From positions 1 to 64,000 of the forward strand of contig NW_026042852.1 in the NCBI RefSeq assembly GCF_023856365.1: 64,000 nucleotides of DNA, in the 5' to 3' direction. Under the pieces are notes generated by a model that was given only the letters and a program-made list of their open reading frames with translations, was not told the DNA's origin and did no database searches. The stretch's first letter is position 1. Every line of letters starts with the position of its first letter. This DNA comes from Brienomyrus brachyistius (Eukaryota > Chordata > Actinopteri > Osteoglossiformes > Mormyridae). The position numbers and the translations under genes are program-made. Below, piece after piece: positions 33,682 to 44,720 of the stretch.

Positions 33682-33798
33682 GACAAACGACGTAATATGT
33701 GTCCTTCTGATAAACCTCTTCTCAGACCTAAAACTGCCTTGGCTTCCAAGGACACTAAAGAAGCTGAAGGAGACCGTCTGACTGTTTCTGATGGCTGA
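33682..33798 (+). CDS. Chemerin-like exon 4 and stop
   Basis: The acceptor is 'ttacatttcag'. The frame reads 'DKRRNMCPSDKPLLRPKTAL' and continues to TGA at 33796-33798. It carries cysteine 6. In chemerins the C-terminal peptide after the last cysteine is the receptor-activating part once trimmed. Here that tail is charged (KEAEGDRLTVSDG) and lacks the hydrophobic FAFS-like end of mammalian chemerin. Confidence 0.65.
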   Translation, partial: DKRRNMCPSDKPLLRPKTALASKDTKEAEGDRLTVSDG

Positions 33799-34954
33799 TG
33801 GTCCTGCAATGTGGACCAGAGGAGGAAACTGGGAGGGAAAATGCTTTGCTTTATATCATGCCCACCCAAAGCCCCCAGTGAGTAAGCCATAGGCGCCGAT
33901 AGGATGGAAAAACTCCCAAGAAGGAAGAAACCTTGGGAGGGACCAAACTCAAAGGGGGAGCCCATCCTCCTGGGGCCGGCAAAGTGTAGGTGCAGGATCA
34001 CAAAAAAACTTGACGAGAGAAACGAGAGAATTCGACTGTCCCTCACAAAAACTGTAAAGTTTTAGTGGCTAAATTGCTTTTTCTATGCCTTTTCAAACAG
34101 GAGGAGATTTGTTTGGCTATACGTAGAAATTTTCTATACAATTTAGACAGCACAGAATCATTAACCTACTTTAATGCATTTATTAATACAACCACATATT
34201 TCACACATTTTGACATCAGTCATGCAGTGAAGATACAGTCTCTTTATTTCTTGACGCCAACCCTCCCCATTAATCCGGGCTTGGGACCGACACCTAGTTG
34301 AGCTGGCTTTCTCCCTTAAGTGGCTGGGTTAGGCTAAACTATGCACATATTTATGAAGACTACTATAAATTTATAAAGACCTCCCTAAATATGTAGTCTA
34401 ACAAAACGCAGTTTAAAGAAGGTAGCCTACCTGGTAAACAAAGAAATTAAAAGGCCCACAGCATATAATCGGGCTATATCCAAGCAGTTTTTAAGAACGT
34501 AACCTACATGGCGAAATTGAATTACTTTCTGGACCAACAAACGCAACCAGACATGAACATTATGCACCTTCCTAGTCTTGATGTATGTCGTCATACAGAT
34601 GAGGACGTTAAGGCAGCCTTTAGGTCCGACCCATCATGCACTGCAGTTTTTTGCAAATTCCTCAGATGGAAAACCATTAAATACCTCTTCTATTACCTTA
34701 TATTACCTTATATTCATGTAATAAATATACAAATATCAATTAGTTGGAAATCAGCCAGACAGACGTAATTACTACAAATGGTTTCCACTGTATTTGTGAC
34801 TCTGAGTGCCGCAGGCTTGGATGCAGTGCCGCACCATTTTGTAAGGCATGCACTGGCCAATCATGTAGCACTTCTCTCATAAATATTAATGAGACATCAC
34901 CTACCACCCTGCAAAAAAGAAATTTGCCGCTCGTCCCCCTGCACATGAACCAAC
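33799..34954. other. Gene 3' flank with dispersed repeat and a duplicated segment
   Basis: About 33885-33985 is the dispersed fish repeat also seen near 23940-24005. About 34250-34440 is an inverted copy of 46040-46220 (shared 'gcttgggac' with 'cacttaag...gctgggttaggctaaact' and 'aactgcgttt' strings). No gene is recognised in the rest. Confidence 0.5.
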
Positions 34955-35080
34955 ATGGCTGTCTCAACCAGCGGAGCTCCGGAGCCTCTGGAGAAACACG
35001 CGGCAAAAAAGGCTCGCATACGGTCTTCCAGAGTTTGGGAATACTTCAGTCATGACACCTTTTCTGCGCCTCTACTGTAG
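34955..35080 (+). CDS. Short frame resembling the start of a BED-finger protein
   Basis: Forty-one codons begin MAVSTSGAPEPLEKHAAKKA and continue 'RIRSSRVWEYFSHDTFS'. The 'S.VW.YF' motif opens BED zinc fingers in hAT transposases and ZBED-type proteins. The zinc ligands (C-x2-C, H-x-H) do not follow, so this is either an exon whose partner I cannot place or a relic. Confidence 0.25.
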   Translation: MAVSTSGAPEPLEKHAAKKARIRSSRVWEYFSHDTFSAPLL

Positions 35081-35697
35081 CTGGCGTTAATGACGCTGTT
35101 TCAGCCATTTTATATTTTCTGTTTACTTATTCTGTCATGTAAGACTGAGACAAATTATCGTTTACGACTATTCTTACACACTGTAGCCTGACTTGCTGAC
35201 TTAAGTAAGCTTAACTATAAGCTACCTTTGCTAGTGTTTGTGAATAACATGTTTCTCTAGTTATGAAATTATTCCATGTTTTAGCATCTGTTTCAACATT
35301 AAAGTCAAATTGGTATATTGAAATATGTAAAAACTATTGAACTATTAGCTTAAGTCTAACATAGAAAATCCTACTGAATCTCTTAAGATTTTCCTTTTTT
35401 GTTAATGCACTAATGTTTAAGAAGTGTCTTAAATTGAATTTCAGATTTGTGTGTGGGTGGGAGTGGGTGAATTGTATTAAATTCATACATTCATTCTTTT
35501 GGCTCAGACATTACTGACCTAAAACAAATTGAGGCATTGGGTAAGTGCTTAAATTAGCTACTAAATGGCAAAAAATATTCTAAATATCACATTTTCCATT
35601 CTTCGGTATAATTTTAATGAATCACCTATGCTGCCAAACATTAACGCATAGATTGTCACAACACTCTATGTTTTAGTTCTTCTTTATGTGTATAGGA
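35081..35697. other. Unassigned AT-rich DNA
   Basis: No gene recognised. Confidence 0.35.
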
Positions 35698-35985
35698 CGG
35701 TGTGATGGTTCTGGTGGTGGGTGTGGCCGACGCTGCTCGCGATGTTTGGCTATGCTGCAGTCCCAGGGACCAAGTTGGAACACATTTCCACCTTCAAGCT
35801 TAGGTGGAAAAACGGCACCGAGACCCAGCAGCAGGACAACTTCTTGTCCAGACAACCAGCCCTGCTTCATCATTGAAGTAAGCCCTGTGAACAGGAGCGA
35901 GATGTACTTCTGCAGTGGATGTTATAGCGGAAAGAACATCCCCATCCTCACGTCTGCCGGAGTGCCCCCTCAAGTGGGTGTGTGA
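35698..35985 (+). pseudogene. Possible Ig-like domain relic
   Basis: After an acceptor-like 'tttatgtgtatag', the open frame ends with 'CFIIEVSPVNRSEMYFCSGC', which resembles the E-F strand block of V-type Ig domains (cf. DSAMYFC). A canonical first cysteine with tryptophan could not be placed without changing frame. The identity is uncertain. Confidence 0.25.
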
Positions 35986-36029
35986 CTTAACTCGATGGAT
36001 GAATTGGACAGAATGTACTGTTACTAGAG

Positions 36030-36635
36030 GTCGACCGATATGGGTTTTTCAAGTCAAGGGTCAGGCGATGGCCGATATATGCTGCTGATTTTTTTTGGCC
36101 GATAATTGGACGTTTTCCCCTCTATTTGCATGGTAAAATATCACACTAATAATAACAAACGATACACAAAATTTCTCAATTTAGCATTTATTGAATACTC
36201 AACTTGGAAACAATAACACATTTATAAACAATAAAAATAGCAGCATCAGAATCTCTGTTAGTGCACAATATAGCAGCAAACTCCTCATGTTTGACGGAAG
36301 GAAATTTGTAAACAATACAAAAAGGAATAAGCATGTTATCTTTAGTTGTAATCCCACTTCCAGTCCCTGAGTCTTACTCACCACACTCATACTTCACAGC
36401 AAACAGACAGCAGTTAATTAACCAGAAGAGAAAAATGCAAAAACACAACAGAACTTGTAAATAATAACAAACTAATAGACAATAAAAATAGCAGCATCAG
36501 AATCTCTATTAGTGCCAAATATAGCAGCAAACTCCTCATGTCTGACGGAAGGAAAATTTGTAAATACACAAAGGAATGAGCACATCTTCAGTTTTAATCC
36601 CATTTCCAGTCCCTGAGTCTTCCTCATCCCACAAG
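36030..36635. repeat. Dispersed repeat with internal 251-bp direct duplication
   Basis: It starts with 'agaggtcgaccgatatgggt', a familiar dispersed fish repeat start. Two related copies of 'ataaaaatagcagcatcaga' through 'cagtccctgagtctt' begin at 36231 and 36482, a period of 251 bp. Confidence 0.6.
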
Positions 36636-36689
36636 CAGGCAAGGCATGTCACCCCGGTTGTGTGACACTTATTTTATATAATAAAATAA

Positions 36690-37772
36690 GTGCCCCCTGC
36701 GGCCCCAGAGCCCGAGCAGCCGTCTCCGCTGCCTGCAGCTACCGCGCCCACGTCCGAGGCGCTTTCCCTGCCTGCAGCTCCCGGGCAGGCGCCCCCTCTG
36801 CAGCCTGCAGCTCCAGTCCCTGGCCCCACTCCAGTCCCTTCTCCCCCTGTGACTCTGGTACCCTCACCCCGACGAGCCCGACCCCGGCCGCAGGTCCTTA
36901 TGTCTGTGTCCCATAAGGGGAGAGGACACAGACGCACGGCTGGGGTCCCACCCGCCCAGCCCCCTGGCTCGCCCTCCCTCGCCGGCGCTAGGGCTTGGTC
37001 GGCACCTGCGGGTCCTGGCCCTCCGGGTCGGCTGTCGTCTGCGGGTCCCCCTCCGCGGCCTCGTCGCCCTGCCTCGGTCCCTCCTCCGGCGTCTTATCGG
37101 TTGCCTGCGGGCCCCCCGACGGCGGCTCCTCATTCGCCTGCTGGTCCTCCCGCTCTGGCGTGTCGGAGGACGTCGCCGTCTGCTGCGGCTCCCCCTCTCT
37201 CCTTGCCCTCGCCAGGGTCCCTTCCAGCTCCTTCGTCCCCTTCCCTGGTCTCCCCTCCGACTCCCTCCTTCGTCCCTGCGTCTGTCCCTCACCCCGTCTC
37301 CTCGGCCCCTCCGGCTCCGGCCTCCCGGCCGCCTGCAGCCCTTCCGGCTGCCTCCCGTCGCCCGCTGGGTCTCCCTCGGGCTCCTCTTGGTTCCCCCTCC
37401 TTCTCTCCCTGGCCTCCCGTCTTTGTCCCTCCTGCCTCTGCTCCCCCTCGCTTTGTTCCTCCTGTCTCTGTCCCTCCTCTCTTTGTCCCTCGTCCCTCTG
37501 GCTTCTGCTCCTCTTTCCCCGATGTTCCCTTCGTTCACTCCCGGTCCTTTTGTCCTGCCTGTTCCCTCCGTGTCCCCCTTTCTGATCTGTTTCTCTGCCT
37601 TTCCTGTCTTATGTCAAGTCTTGTCCTGGCTCCTTCCCCTGTGCCAGTTCTGTCTGTCCGTTCTGTTCCCTGTCCCTCATTAATGAGGTTTTATATAGAT
37701 ATACATATATGCCCGGCTTGTCCGCTCCTCGTGTGTGCCACGCCCCCTGATTACCCACGTGTGCTTCCCTGA
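36690..37772 (+). mobile_element. Ty3/gypsy-like 3' end with 360-codon proline-rich frame
   Basis: The frame is uninterrupted and dominated by P, A, S, R and V in low-complexity blocks. It ends '...VCATPPDYPRVLP', identical to the end of the frame at 16135-16472, and enters the LTR. No RT or integrase precedes it. The left junction (about 36685) is directly abutted by a partial unit of the TA-rich satellite. The long antisense frame here is a composition artefact. Confidence 0.6.
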
Positions 37773-37930
37773 TCGTCTCCTGCTTTGCCCGATTACTTTG
37801 ATTAGTCATGACCTATTTTAAGTCCTGGTCTTACCTGTTTGCCCTGTCCGTCATTGTAGTTTGTCAATGCCTGCGTTCCGTCCTGCTCTACCCGCTCCGT
37901 TTCCCCGATTAAAGACCCGTTTTCACAAAC
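37705..37930 (+). repeat. LTR of the proline-tail retroelement, second copy
   Basis: It shares 'gtgtgtgccacgccccctga' and a 'cacgtgtgcttccctgatcg' block with 16405-16671, and has 'gattaaagac' near its end. The 3' boundary is uncertain because it merges with an A-rich satellite segment. Confidence 0.55.
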
Positions 37931-37962
37931 ACAAAAAAAACTATATGTATACATATACATAC

Positions 37963-39130
37963 ACTGAACAAAAATATAAACGCAACACTTTTGTTTTTGC
38001 TCCCATTTTTCATGAGATGGACTTAAAGATCTACAATTCATTCCAGATACACAATATTACCATTTCTCTCAAACATTTCTCACAAATCAGTCTAAATGTG
38101 TGATAGTGAGCACTTCTGCTTTGCTGAGATAATCCATCCCACCTCACAGGTGTGCCACATCAAGATGCTGATCTGACATCATGGGTAGTGCACAGGTGTA
38201 CCTTATACTGCCCACAATAAAAGGCCACCCTGGAATGTGCAGTTTTGTCTCACAGCAAAATGCCACAGATGCCACAAGCATTGAGGGAGCGTGCAATTGG
38301 CATGCTGACAGCAGGAATGTCAACCAGATCTGTTGCTCGTGCATTGAATGTTCATTTCTCAACCATAAGCCGTCTCCAAAGGCGTTTCAGAGAATATGGC
38401 AGTACATCCAACCGGCCTCACAACCGCAGACCACGTGTAACCACACCAGCCCAGGACCTCCACATCCAGCAGGTTCACCTCCAAGATCGTCTGAGACCAG
38501 CCACTCAGACAGATGATGCACGGCCCCATGTTGCAAGGATCTGTACACAGTTCTTGGAAGCTGAAAATGTCCCAGTTCTTGCATGGCCAGCATACTCACC
38601 GGACATGTCACCCGTTGAGCATGTTTGGGATGTGCTTGACCGGCGTATACGACAGCGTGTACCAGTTCCCACTAATATCCAACAACTTCGCACAGCCATT
38701 GAAGAGGAGTGGACCAACATTCCACAGGCCACAATTGACAATCTGATAAACTCTATGCGAAGAAGATGTGTTGCATTGTATGAGGCAAATGGTGGTCACA
38801 CCAGATACTGACCGGTTCTGAGTCCCCAGACCCCCAATAAAGCAAAAAACTGCACATTCCAGGGTGGCCTTTTATTGTGGGCAGTATAAGGTACACCTGT
38901 GCACTACCCATGATGTCAGATCAGCATCTTGATGTGGCACACCTGTGAGGTGGGATGGATTATCTCAGCAAAGCAGAAGTGCTCACTATCACACATTTAG
39001 ACTGATTTGTGAGAAATGTTTGAGAGAAATGGTAATATTGTGTATCTGGAATGAATTGTAGGTCTTTAAGTCCATCTCATGAAAAATGGGAGCAGAAACA
39101 AGAGTGTTGCGTTTATATTTTTGTTCAGTA
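37963..39130 (+). mobile_element. Tc1-like transposon with long TIRs, internally deleted
   Basis: Ends 'cactgaacaaaaatataaac' and 'gtttatatttttgttcagt' lie at TA dinucleotides. The inverted repeats extend about 280 bp on each side (37963 to about 38250, and about 38845 to 39130). It lies inside the TA-rich satellite, splitting a unit. Confidence 0.9.
38260..38811 (+). pseudogene. Tc1-like transposase, in-frame central deletion
   Basis: The frame (184 codons from the ATG at 38260) begins MPQMPQALRERAIGMLTAG and has the HTH 'RSVARALNVHFSTISRLQRR'. It reaches 'LQDRLRPATQT', then continues in frame as 'DDARPHVARICTQFLE' to the C-terminus 'RRRCVALYEANGGHTRY'. Full-length members are about 340 residues, so roughly 150 residues that include the first catalytic Asp are missing. 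The second Asp (DDARPH) and the Glu (SPVEHVWD) remain. The enzyme cannot be active. DNA binding by the N-terminal HTH domains is conceivable. Confidence 0.85.
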
Positions 39131-40019
39131 TATATATTTATGGGTGTATCGAGACTAGATGGTCAGTATGGATAACTAAGGTGCACTAAAACTGGGTGAG
39201 CAGGCAAGGCATGTCACCCAGGTTGTGTGACAATTATTTTATATAAATGTATATATGTATATATATATTCCATCCACCATCCCTCCTTTACGGAGAACTG
39301 CGTTATTTTTATTGTCCATTACGAAAAAAATAAAAAAACTATATATATATATATATATATATACATATATATTTATGGGTGTATCGAGACTAGTTGGTCA
39401 TTATGGATAACTAAGTTGCACTAAAATTGGGTGAGCAGGCAAGGCATGTCACCCAGGTTGTGTGACAATTATTTTATATATATGTATGTATATATTCCAT
39501 CCACCATCCCTCCTTTACGGAGAACTGCGTTATTTTTCTTTTCTATTGCTAATAAAAAAACTATATATATGTACATATATATATATATATATATATGGGT
39601 GTATCGAGACTAGATGGTCAGTATGGATAACTAAGGTGCACTAAAATTGGGTGAGCAGGCAAGGCATGTCACCCAGGTTGTGTGACAATTATTTTATATA
39701 TATGTATATATATATTCCATCCACTATCCCTCCTTTATGGAGAACTGCGTTATTTTTCTTTTCTATTGCTAATAAAAAAACTATATATATGTACATATAT
39801 ATATATATATATGGGTGTATCGAGACTAGTTGGTCATTATGGATAACTAAGGTGCACTAAAATTGGGTGAGCAGGCAAGGCATGTCACCCCAGTTGTGTG
39901 ACAATTATTTTATATATATATGTATATATATATTCCCTCCACCACCCCTCCTTTACGGAGGACTGCTTTATTTTTAATATCCATTGCGAAAAAAAAACAC
40001 AAGAAAAAGAAAAAATATC

Positions 40020-40088
<69 letters not shown>

Positions 40089-40275
40089 GTGTGTCGAGAC
40101 TAGATGGTCAGTATGGATAACTAAGGTGCACTAAAATTGGGTGAGCAGGCAAGGCATGTCACCCAGGTTGTGTGACAATTATTTTATATATATGCATATA
40201 CATATTCCATCCACCATCCCTCCTTTACGGAGAACTGCGTTATTTTTATTGTCTATTGCAAAAAAAAAACAGAAA

Positions 40276-40368
<93 letters not shown>

Positions 40369-41200
40369 TATTCATGGGTGTATCGAGACTAGATGGTCAT
40401 TATGGATAACTAAAGTGCACTAAAATTGGGTGAGCAGGCAAGGCATGTCACCCAGGTTGTGTGACAATTATTTTATATAAATGTATATATATATATATAT
40501 ATATTCCATCCACCATCCCTCCTTTACGGAGAACTGCGTTATTTTTCTTTTCTATTGCTAATAAAAAAACTATATATATATGTACATATATATATATATA
40601 TATGGGTGTATCGAGACTAGTTGGTCATTATGGATAACTAAGTTGCACTAAAATTGGGTGAGCAGGCAAGGCATGTCACCCAAGTTGTGTGACAATTATT
40701 TTATATATATGTATATATATATTCCATCCACCATCCCTCCTTTATGGAGAACTGCGTTATTTTTATTGTCTATTGCAAAAAAAAAACAAAAAAAACTATA
40801 TATATATACATATATATTTATGGGTGTATCGAGACTAGATGGTCATTATGAATAACTAAGGTGCACTAAAACTGGGTGAGCAGGCAAGGCATGTCACCCA
40901 GGTTGTGTGACAATTATTTTATATATATGTATATATATATTCCATCCACCATCCCTCCTTTATGGAGAACTGCGTTATTTTTATTGTCTATTGCAAAAAA
41001 AAAAACAAAAAAAACTATATATATATATACATATATATATATGGGTGTATCGAGACTAGAAGGTCATTATGCATAACTAAAGTGCACTAAAATTGGGTGA
41101 GCAGGATAGGCATGTCACCCCAGTTGTGTGACAATTATTTTATATATATGTATATATATATATATATTCCCTCCACCACCCCTCCTCTACGGAGGACTGC
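39131..41200. repeat. TA-rich satellite, nine units of about 216-289 bp
   Basis: 'gtgtatcgagactag' starts at 39144, 39379, 39599, 39815, 40089 (variant), 40378, 40606, 40824 and 41045. Each unit continues 'gcaggcaaggcatgtcaccc', 'ttgtgtgacaattattttat', 'ccatccctcctttacggaga', an A-run and (ta)n. Length differences come mainly from the (ta)n tract (up to about 90 bp near 40280-40370). A partial unit also lies at 36637-36683, beyond the gypsy and Tc1 insertions. Frames rich in Y and I across it are artefacts. Confidence 0.9.
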
Positions 41201-41284
41201 TTTATTTTTATTTCCATTGCAAAAATAAAAAATTTTAAAACACAAAAAAAAAAAAAAACGAAAATAATAATAATAAAAATAATT

Positions 41285-41430
41285 TTGAATGTGTATTCAA
41301 ATAAGTTTGAATGTGTGTGAACTATATATAAATATATATATACACATGCATATACAGAAATATATACACACACACACATATATATATATACACACACACA
41401 CACAGACACACACTCACATAAACACATACA
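41285..41430. repeat. (TA)n/(CA)n compound microsatellite
   Basis: Alternating 'atatatatacacacacac' tracts. Together with the satellite to its left this forms a purine-pyrimidine alternating zone. Confidence 0.8.
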
Positions 41431-41810
41431 CACACTGTGTACAGTCTTATGCAAAGGTTTGGCACCCCTTGACAAATAACATCTTTTCAATTACAAAAGC
41501 AACAATATCAGTTAATACAGTCTCTTTAGGAACTGGGGGAAAAATACACAATATTTTCAGCAAACATTGATGAATAGTTACTTTTTATGCCATAAATTGA
41601 ACAAAATTACAAAATAAAAACATTATTATGGCACTCTGCAAAAGTTTGGGCACCCTACGTAATCAGTACTTAGTAACACCTCCTCTGCCAGATATCACAG
41701 CTTACAAGCGCTTCTTATAGCCAGCTGAAAGGCTTTCAGTTCTTGTACTTGGGATTTTCTCACATTCTTCCTTGCAAAAGGCTTCTAGTTCTGTAATATT
41801 CTAATATATC
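41430..41810 (-). mobile_element. Tc1-like transposon end with transposase C-terminus
   Basis: The plus strand reads 'tatgcaaaggtttggcaccc', typical of one Tc1-like family's termini, with an internal repeat 'gcaaaagtttgggcaccc' at about 41637. The minus strand reads 'NITELEAFCKEECEKIPSTR' and then 'AVISGRGGVTKY', the usual Tc1 transposase C-terminus. The other end was not found. Confidence 0.6.
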
Positions 41811-43391
41811 AAGGGCTGTATTGTCAAATAGGAGATCGGCAGCATTCTCCCACCTGAGAAAACTGTACTACAATGCCCTTGATAGTGTGTAGAAACACAC
41901 TCGTCAGCTCTAGTCCTCCTGTAACAACGCAAAAGGACTGGCAACCCTCAGGTATTTATGCGTGCGATTGTATGATAAATTCACCCTGACAGTCTCACAC
42001 TTCTCTTGGTACCAACAGGTCTCATGGAATATATAAAAGGCAACTGCAACAATTATACTCGGCACTAAACATCGAGGCACGGAAATGCAGCAGAGCTTGT
42101 GTATTTCTCAGGATGCATTCTAGTAAAATGCCCGGAAAATGAGCTAAAGACATATTTCAAGGGGCACTATATAAAACCGATGGAAATTTTACTGATTAAA
42201 TAAAAGGAAAAGCATCGTTTGAAAAATCACAAATGTTTCTAAGATTCAATGCATCGCTTTTTGACCACATCATAGCGATGAACACATCATTGTTCCTGAC
42301 AATGTCCTAATACAGAAATAAAACTTTATGTTGGTAAACTCAAAAAGCCTTCAGCTGTCACACTGGCTAACGATCTCAAACGATTATAAAGCAGCATTTT
42401 GAAAAGCGCTGTTTTAAAATAACAGATACAACACTTACCTTGTCTTCTGGCCAAATGCTTTTCACGGCTTGGCACTCCAACGGTGCTGAAACGAAATTTG
42501 TATTTCCTCCTACCTCGTTGGCCCTTCAGTTCTTCTTTTCTCCCTTTGGATGTTTTTTTCCTTCTTCTTTGGATATTGTTTTTTATTTTTGTTTGTTTTT
42601 TTTTACTTTGCATGTTTTTCCTTCTTCGGATATTATTTTTTTGGCTTATTTTTTTAGACGATGTTTTTTTCGTCTTCTTTAAAAATTGATTTTTTTCGTC
42701 TTCTTTAAATATTGTTTTTTTTTTCATCCTTTTGATGTTGTTTTACGGAACAAGAGCCGTACAGTGCTACTCTATCAGGAGGTAGCGCCAACTGAACGCC
42801 TTGAAGCAGTACCCAGCTCTTTTATAGGGAGCGTCAACCCGAAGTCAAGTTCTAGAACGTTGCACTCACTTTTCATTGGTTTCCCAGCTATGCTGTCAGA
42901 ATAATGTTTGCTGATTGGTCGAAAATTTTAAAACGTACCCGAGTACTGTAAAAAAAACTCAAGATCTTGCTACCCTACGGAGCACCCATAAGGTGATTTT
43001 TTTTATACGTTATATGCAGCTATTTGTAGCAGGCCGTAATTAGACTAATCCACCCTTTGTCAATAAAGCCAACAAGAGAACAGGTTGCCCAAAGTTTGCT
43101 CAGGTACACGCCACAGCACAACCTTAAAAACACATCCAGCACAAATCACACTAGTGAATGACACAGCAAATCACAGCAATAAAAAAGACCCCTATGGGCA
43201 ATCCAGCACCCAGACTACAGGTGCCAAAAGGCCCAGCCTGCCTAATAATGAACCCAAAATATACATACAACAAAGAAAAAGACACAAACAAAAAAGAAAA
43301 TAAAACTAGCCAGCTGCTCCCACTAAACCCCGCTCCCGAGGCCACTAAGCCGGCTGGCTTGATAATACACGATACAACCTCAGATAAAACA
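41811..43391. other. Unassigned DNA
   Basis: Contains T-rich repeats of 'cttctttaaa.attg' and 'tttttttcgtcttc' (about 42560-42730). No gene recognised. Confidence 0.35.
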
Positions 43392-43463
43392 TATTAAAGC
43401 AACACCAGGGAGGTTTACAACCTGATCCTTAAAATTATCGACCCGTAATTCCACCTTGAAAAC
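43392..43463. repeat. 72-bp direct repeat, left copy (partner 44721-44792)
   Basis: 'tattaaagcaacaccaggga' through 'aattccaccttgaaaa' recurs at 44721-44792 with about 90% identity. The pair brackets a gypsy integrase remnant and may be LTR remnants. Confidence 0.75.
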
Positions 43464-44094
43464 CCCTAAAGAACAGTAGTTTACCCCATGACTCACTGCC
43501 CCATTCAAACAAAAAAAAAACAGGTTTTTGGGGTAACCTTTAGGTCAGCTCTTCAAAACCAGGTATGAGGACTCTTCAGCTAATCAGTCCTCTAATTAGA
43601 AATCTAATTAGGGAGTTGCAGCGAAAACCTGCATACACACCGGCCCTTTGCGGATAAGATTGTTCACCCCTGAAACAAGCAAACAGAAAGGCTGCTACAC
43701 TGCAAATTCAATATGCCCGCCGATGCTCCACCAAATCTATCAGGACCCTGCCTGTCTTTCCCGTGCCTGCTCCTTTGCCAATATGCCCTACCATCGGAAC
43801 ATGCACAGCCATCTCGCCCCGGCTATGCCTCCAGTCCGAACTGCAGTTCCTATACCTGCCTATAATTGCCTGGCTACAATCCATCCCCCAAAATGAAATT
43901 GATGACCCAACGATCACAGCTAAGAATTCTATCCCCAAACCACTGGTCTTCCTCCCCAACCGAACGATCATTCACTGACCGTGGTAACTTATAAGGGTTG
44001 GTATGATGACCAGTGGTGGACCTCACCGAACGTTTAACTGGTCTCTACACCTCGGGGGGGACATAACCTCCTCCATTATACGAGGCCTACTTGT

Positions 44095-44690
44095 GGATGC
44101 TCTATTGCGACCCCTCCCACCAGCCCTGTCCCCGTAAAACCACAGAGTCCTCATCCGATTCCATTTCTGTTGCCCCTGTGGGCAACCCAGACTCAGGAGA
44201 CATTACCAGAACATCTTCCCCTGACATAACAACCCCCTGTGGTACTGGACGCAACTCTGTTCGGTGAACTTGACGGACAACCCCGTCCCCCTCCATTGGA
44301 GTTGCAGAGTAAACTGCACCCTGATCTTGGGGACACCGAACTACCATATACAAACAGGCATCCCAATGATCCTGTATTTTACCTCGAACATGGTTCCGCA
44401 AACACACCAGCTGACCTTCATCAAACCCCTAATCATTAACCAACTCATTGTGTTTCCGATTTCGTGGTGTGGCTTGTTCCTCCAACTAAGCCTTCACATA
44501 CTCTTGAAGCACCTGCAAACTTTCCTGATGGTTTTGTACCCATTCCTCCAAAGGTCCACCATACTGACTGATCCCGGCAGGAGCCTGAAGATAGTGTATC
44601 GGTAATCGAGGCTCACAGCCAGACCTTAAATAAAAAGGCATCATCCAGTCATTTGGTGGGGTGTAGTATTGTAAGCTTCTCTGCTGGAGG
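44095..44690 (-). pseudogene. Ty3/gypsy integrase C-terminal remnant
   Basis: The minus strand reads 'PPNDWMMPFYLRSGCEPRLP' (cf. the 'P..L.FG..PRLP' motif), 'ISQYGGPLEEWVQNHQESLQ' and then a stop after 'EYVKA'. It continues 'CLRNHVRGKIQDHWDACLYM' and 'YSATPMEGDGVVRQVHRTEL'. This is the GPY/F-type C-terminal region of gypsy integrases ('GD.V.LR.....KIQD.W....Y.V'). At least one stop and frame changes are present. Confidence 0.65.
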
Positions 44691-44720
44691 AAGTGTGTGA
44701 AGCAAATTGTGCAAAAAAAA

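Larger units (their letters stand above)
31610..33798 (+). pseudogene. Chemerin-like (RARRES2-like) gene, four exons, one-base deletion in exon 1
   Basis: Exons: 31610-31788, 32091-32195, 33003-33095, 33682-33798, with consensus splice sites. The protein has a signal peptide (MTRLLLLVLAYGALLISTEA) and then a cystatin-like fold region. Six cysteines follow in the spacing C-x(9)-C-x(9)-C-x(2)-C-x(14)-C-x(13)-C, including the diagnostic C-x-x-C ('CRVC'). Chemerin, a secreted chemoattractant/adipokine ligand of CMKLR1-type receptors, has this six-cysteine layout and about 160 residues; this model has about 164. The frame breaks in exon 1 near 31692: frame 1 carries the signal and 'QQDYHSLPALTRR', and another frame carries 'AIKLAVENAHQG'. 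Exon 1 is 179 nt; one extra base would make 180 and set phase 0 for exon 2, which confirms a single missing base. This is either a pseudogene or a base-call/assembly error at the 'ggcc' site. Other cystatin-like families (cathelicidin, fetuin) fit less well because they lack the C-x-x-C. Confidence 0.7.

Noticed and set aside
33678..34046. 122-codon minus-strand frame opposite the last chemerin-like exon
   Set aside because: Overlaps a well-supported plus-strand exon and a dispersed repeat. No family match.
36864..37538. 224-codon arginine-rich minus-strand frame
   Set aside because: Antisense shadow of the proline-rich retroelement tail. Low-complexity composition removes stops on both strands.
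39898..40423. Frames made of repeated Ile-Tyr
   Set aside because: Translation of (TA)n tracts inside the satellite.
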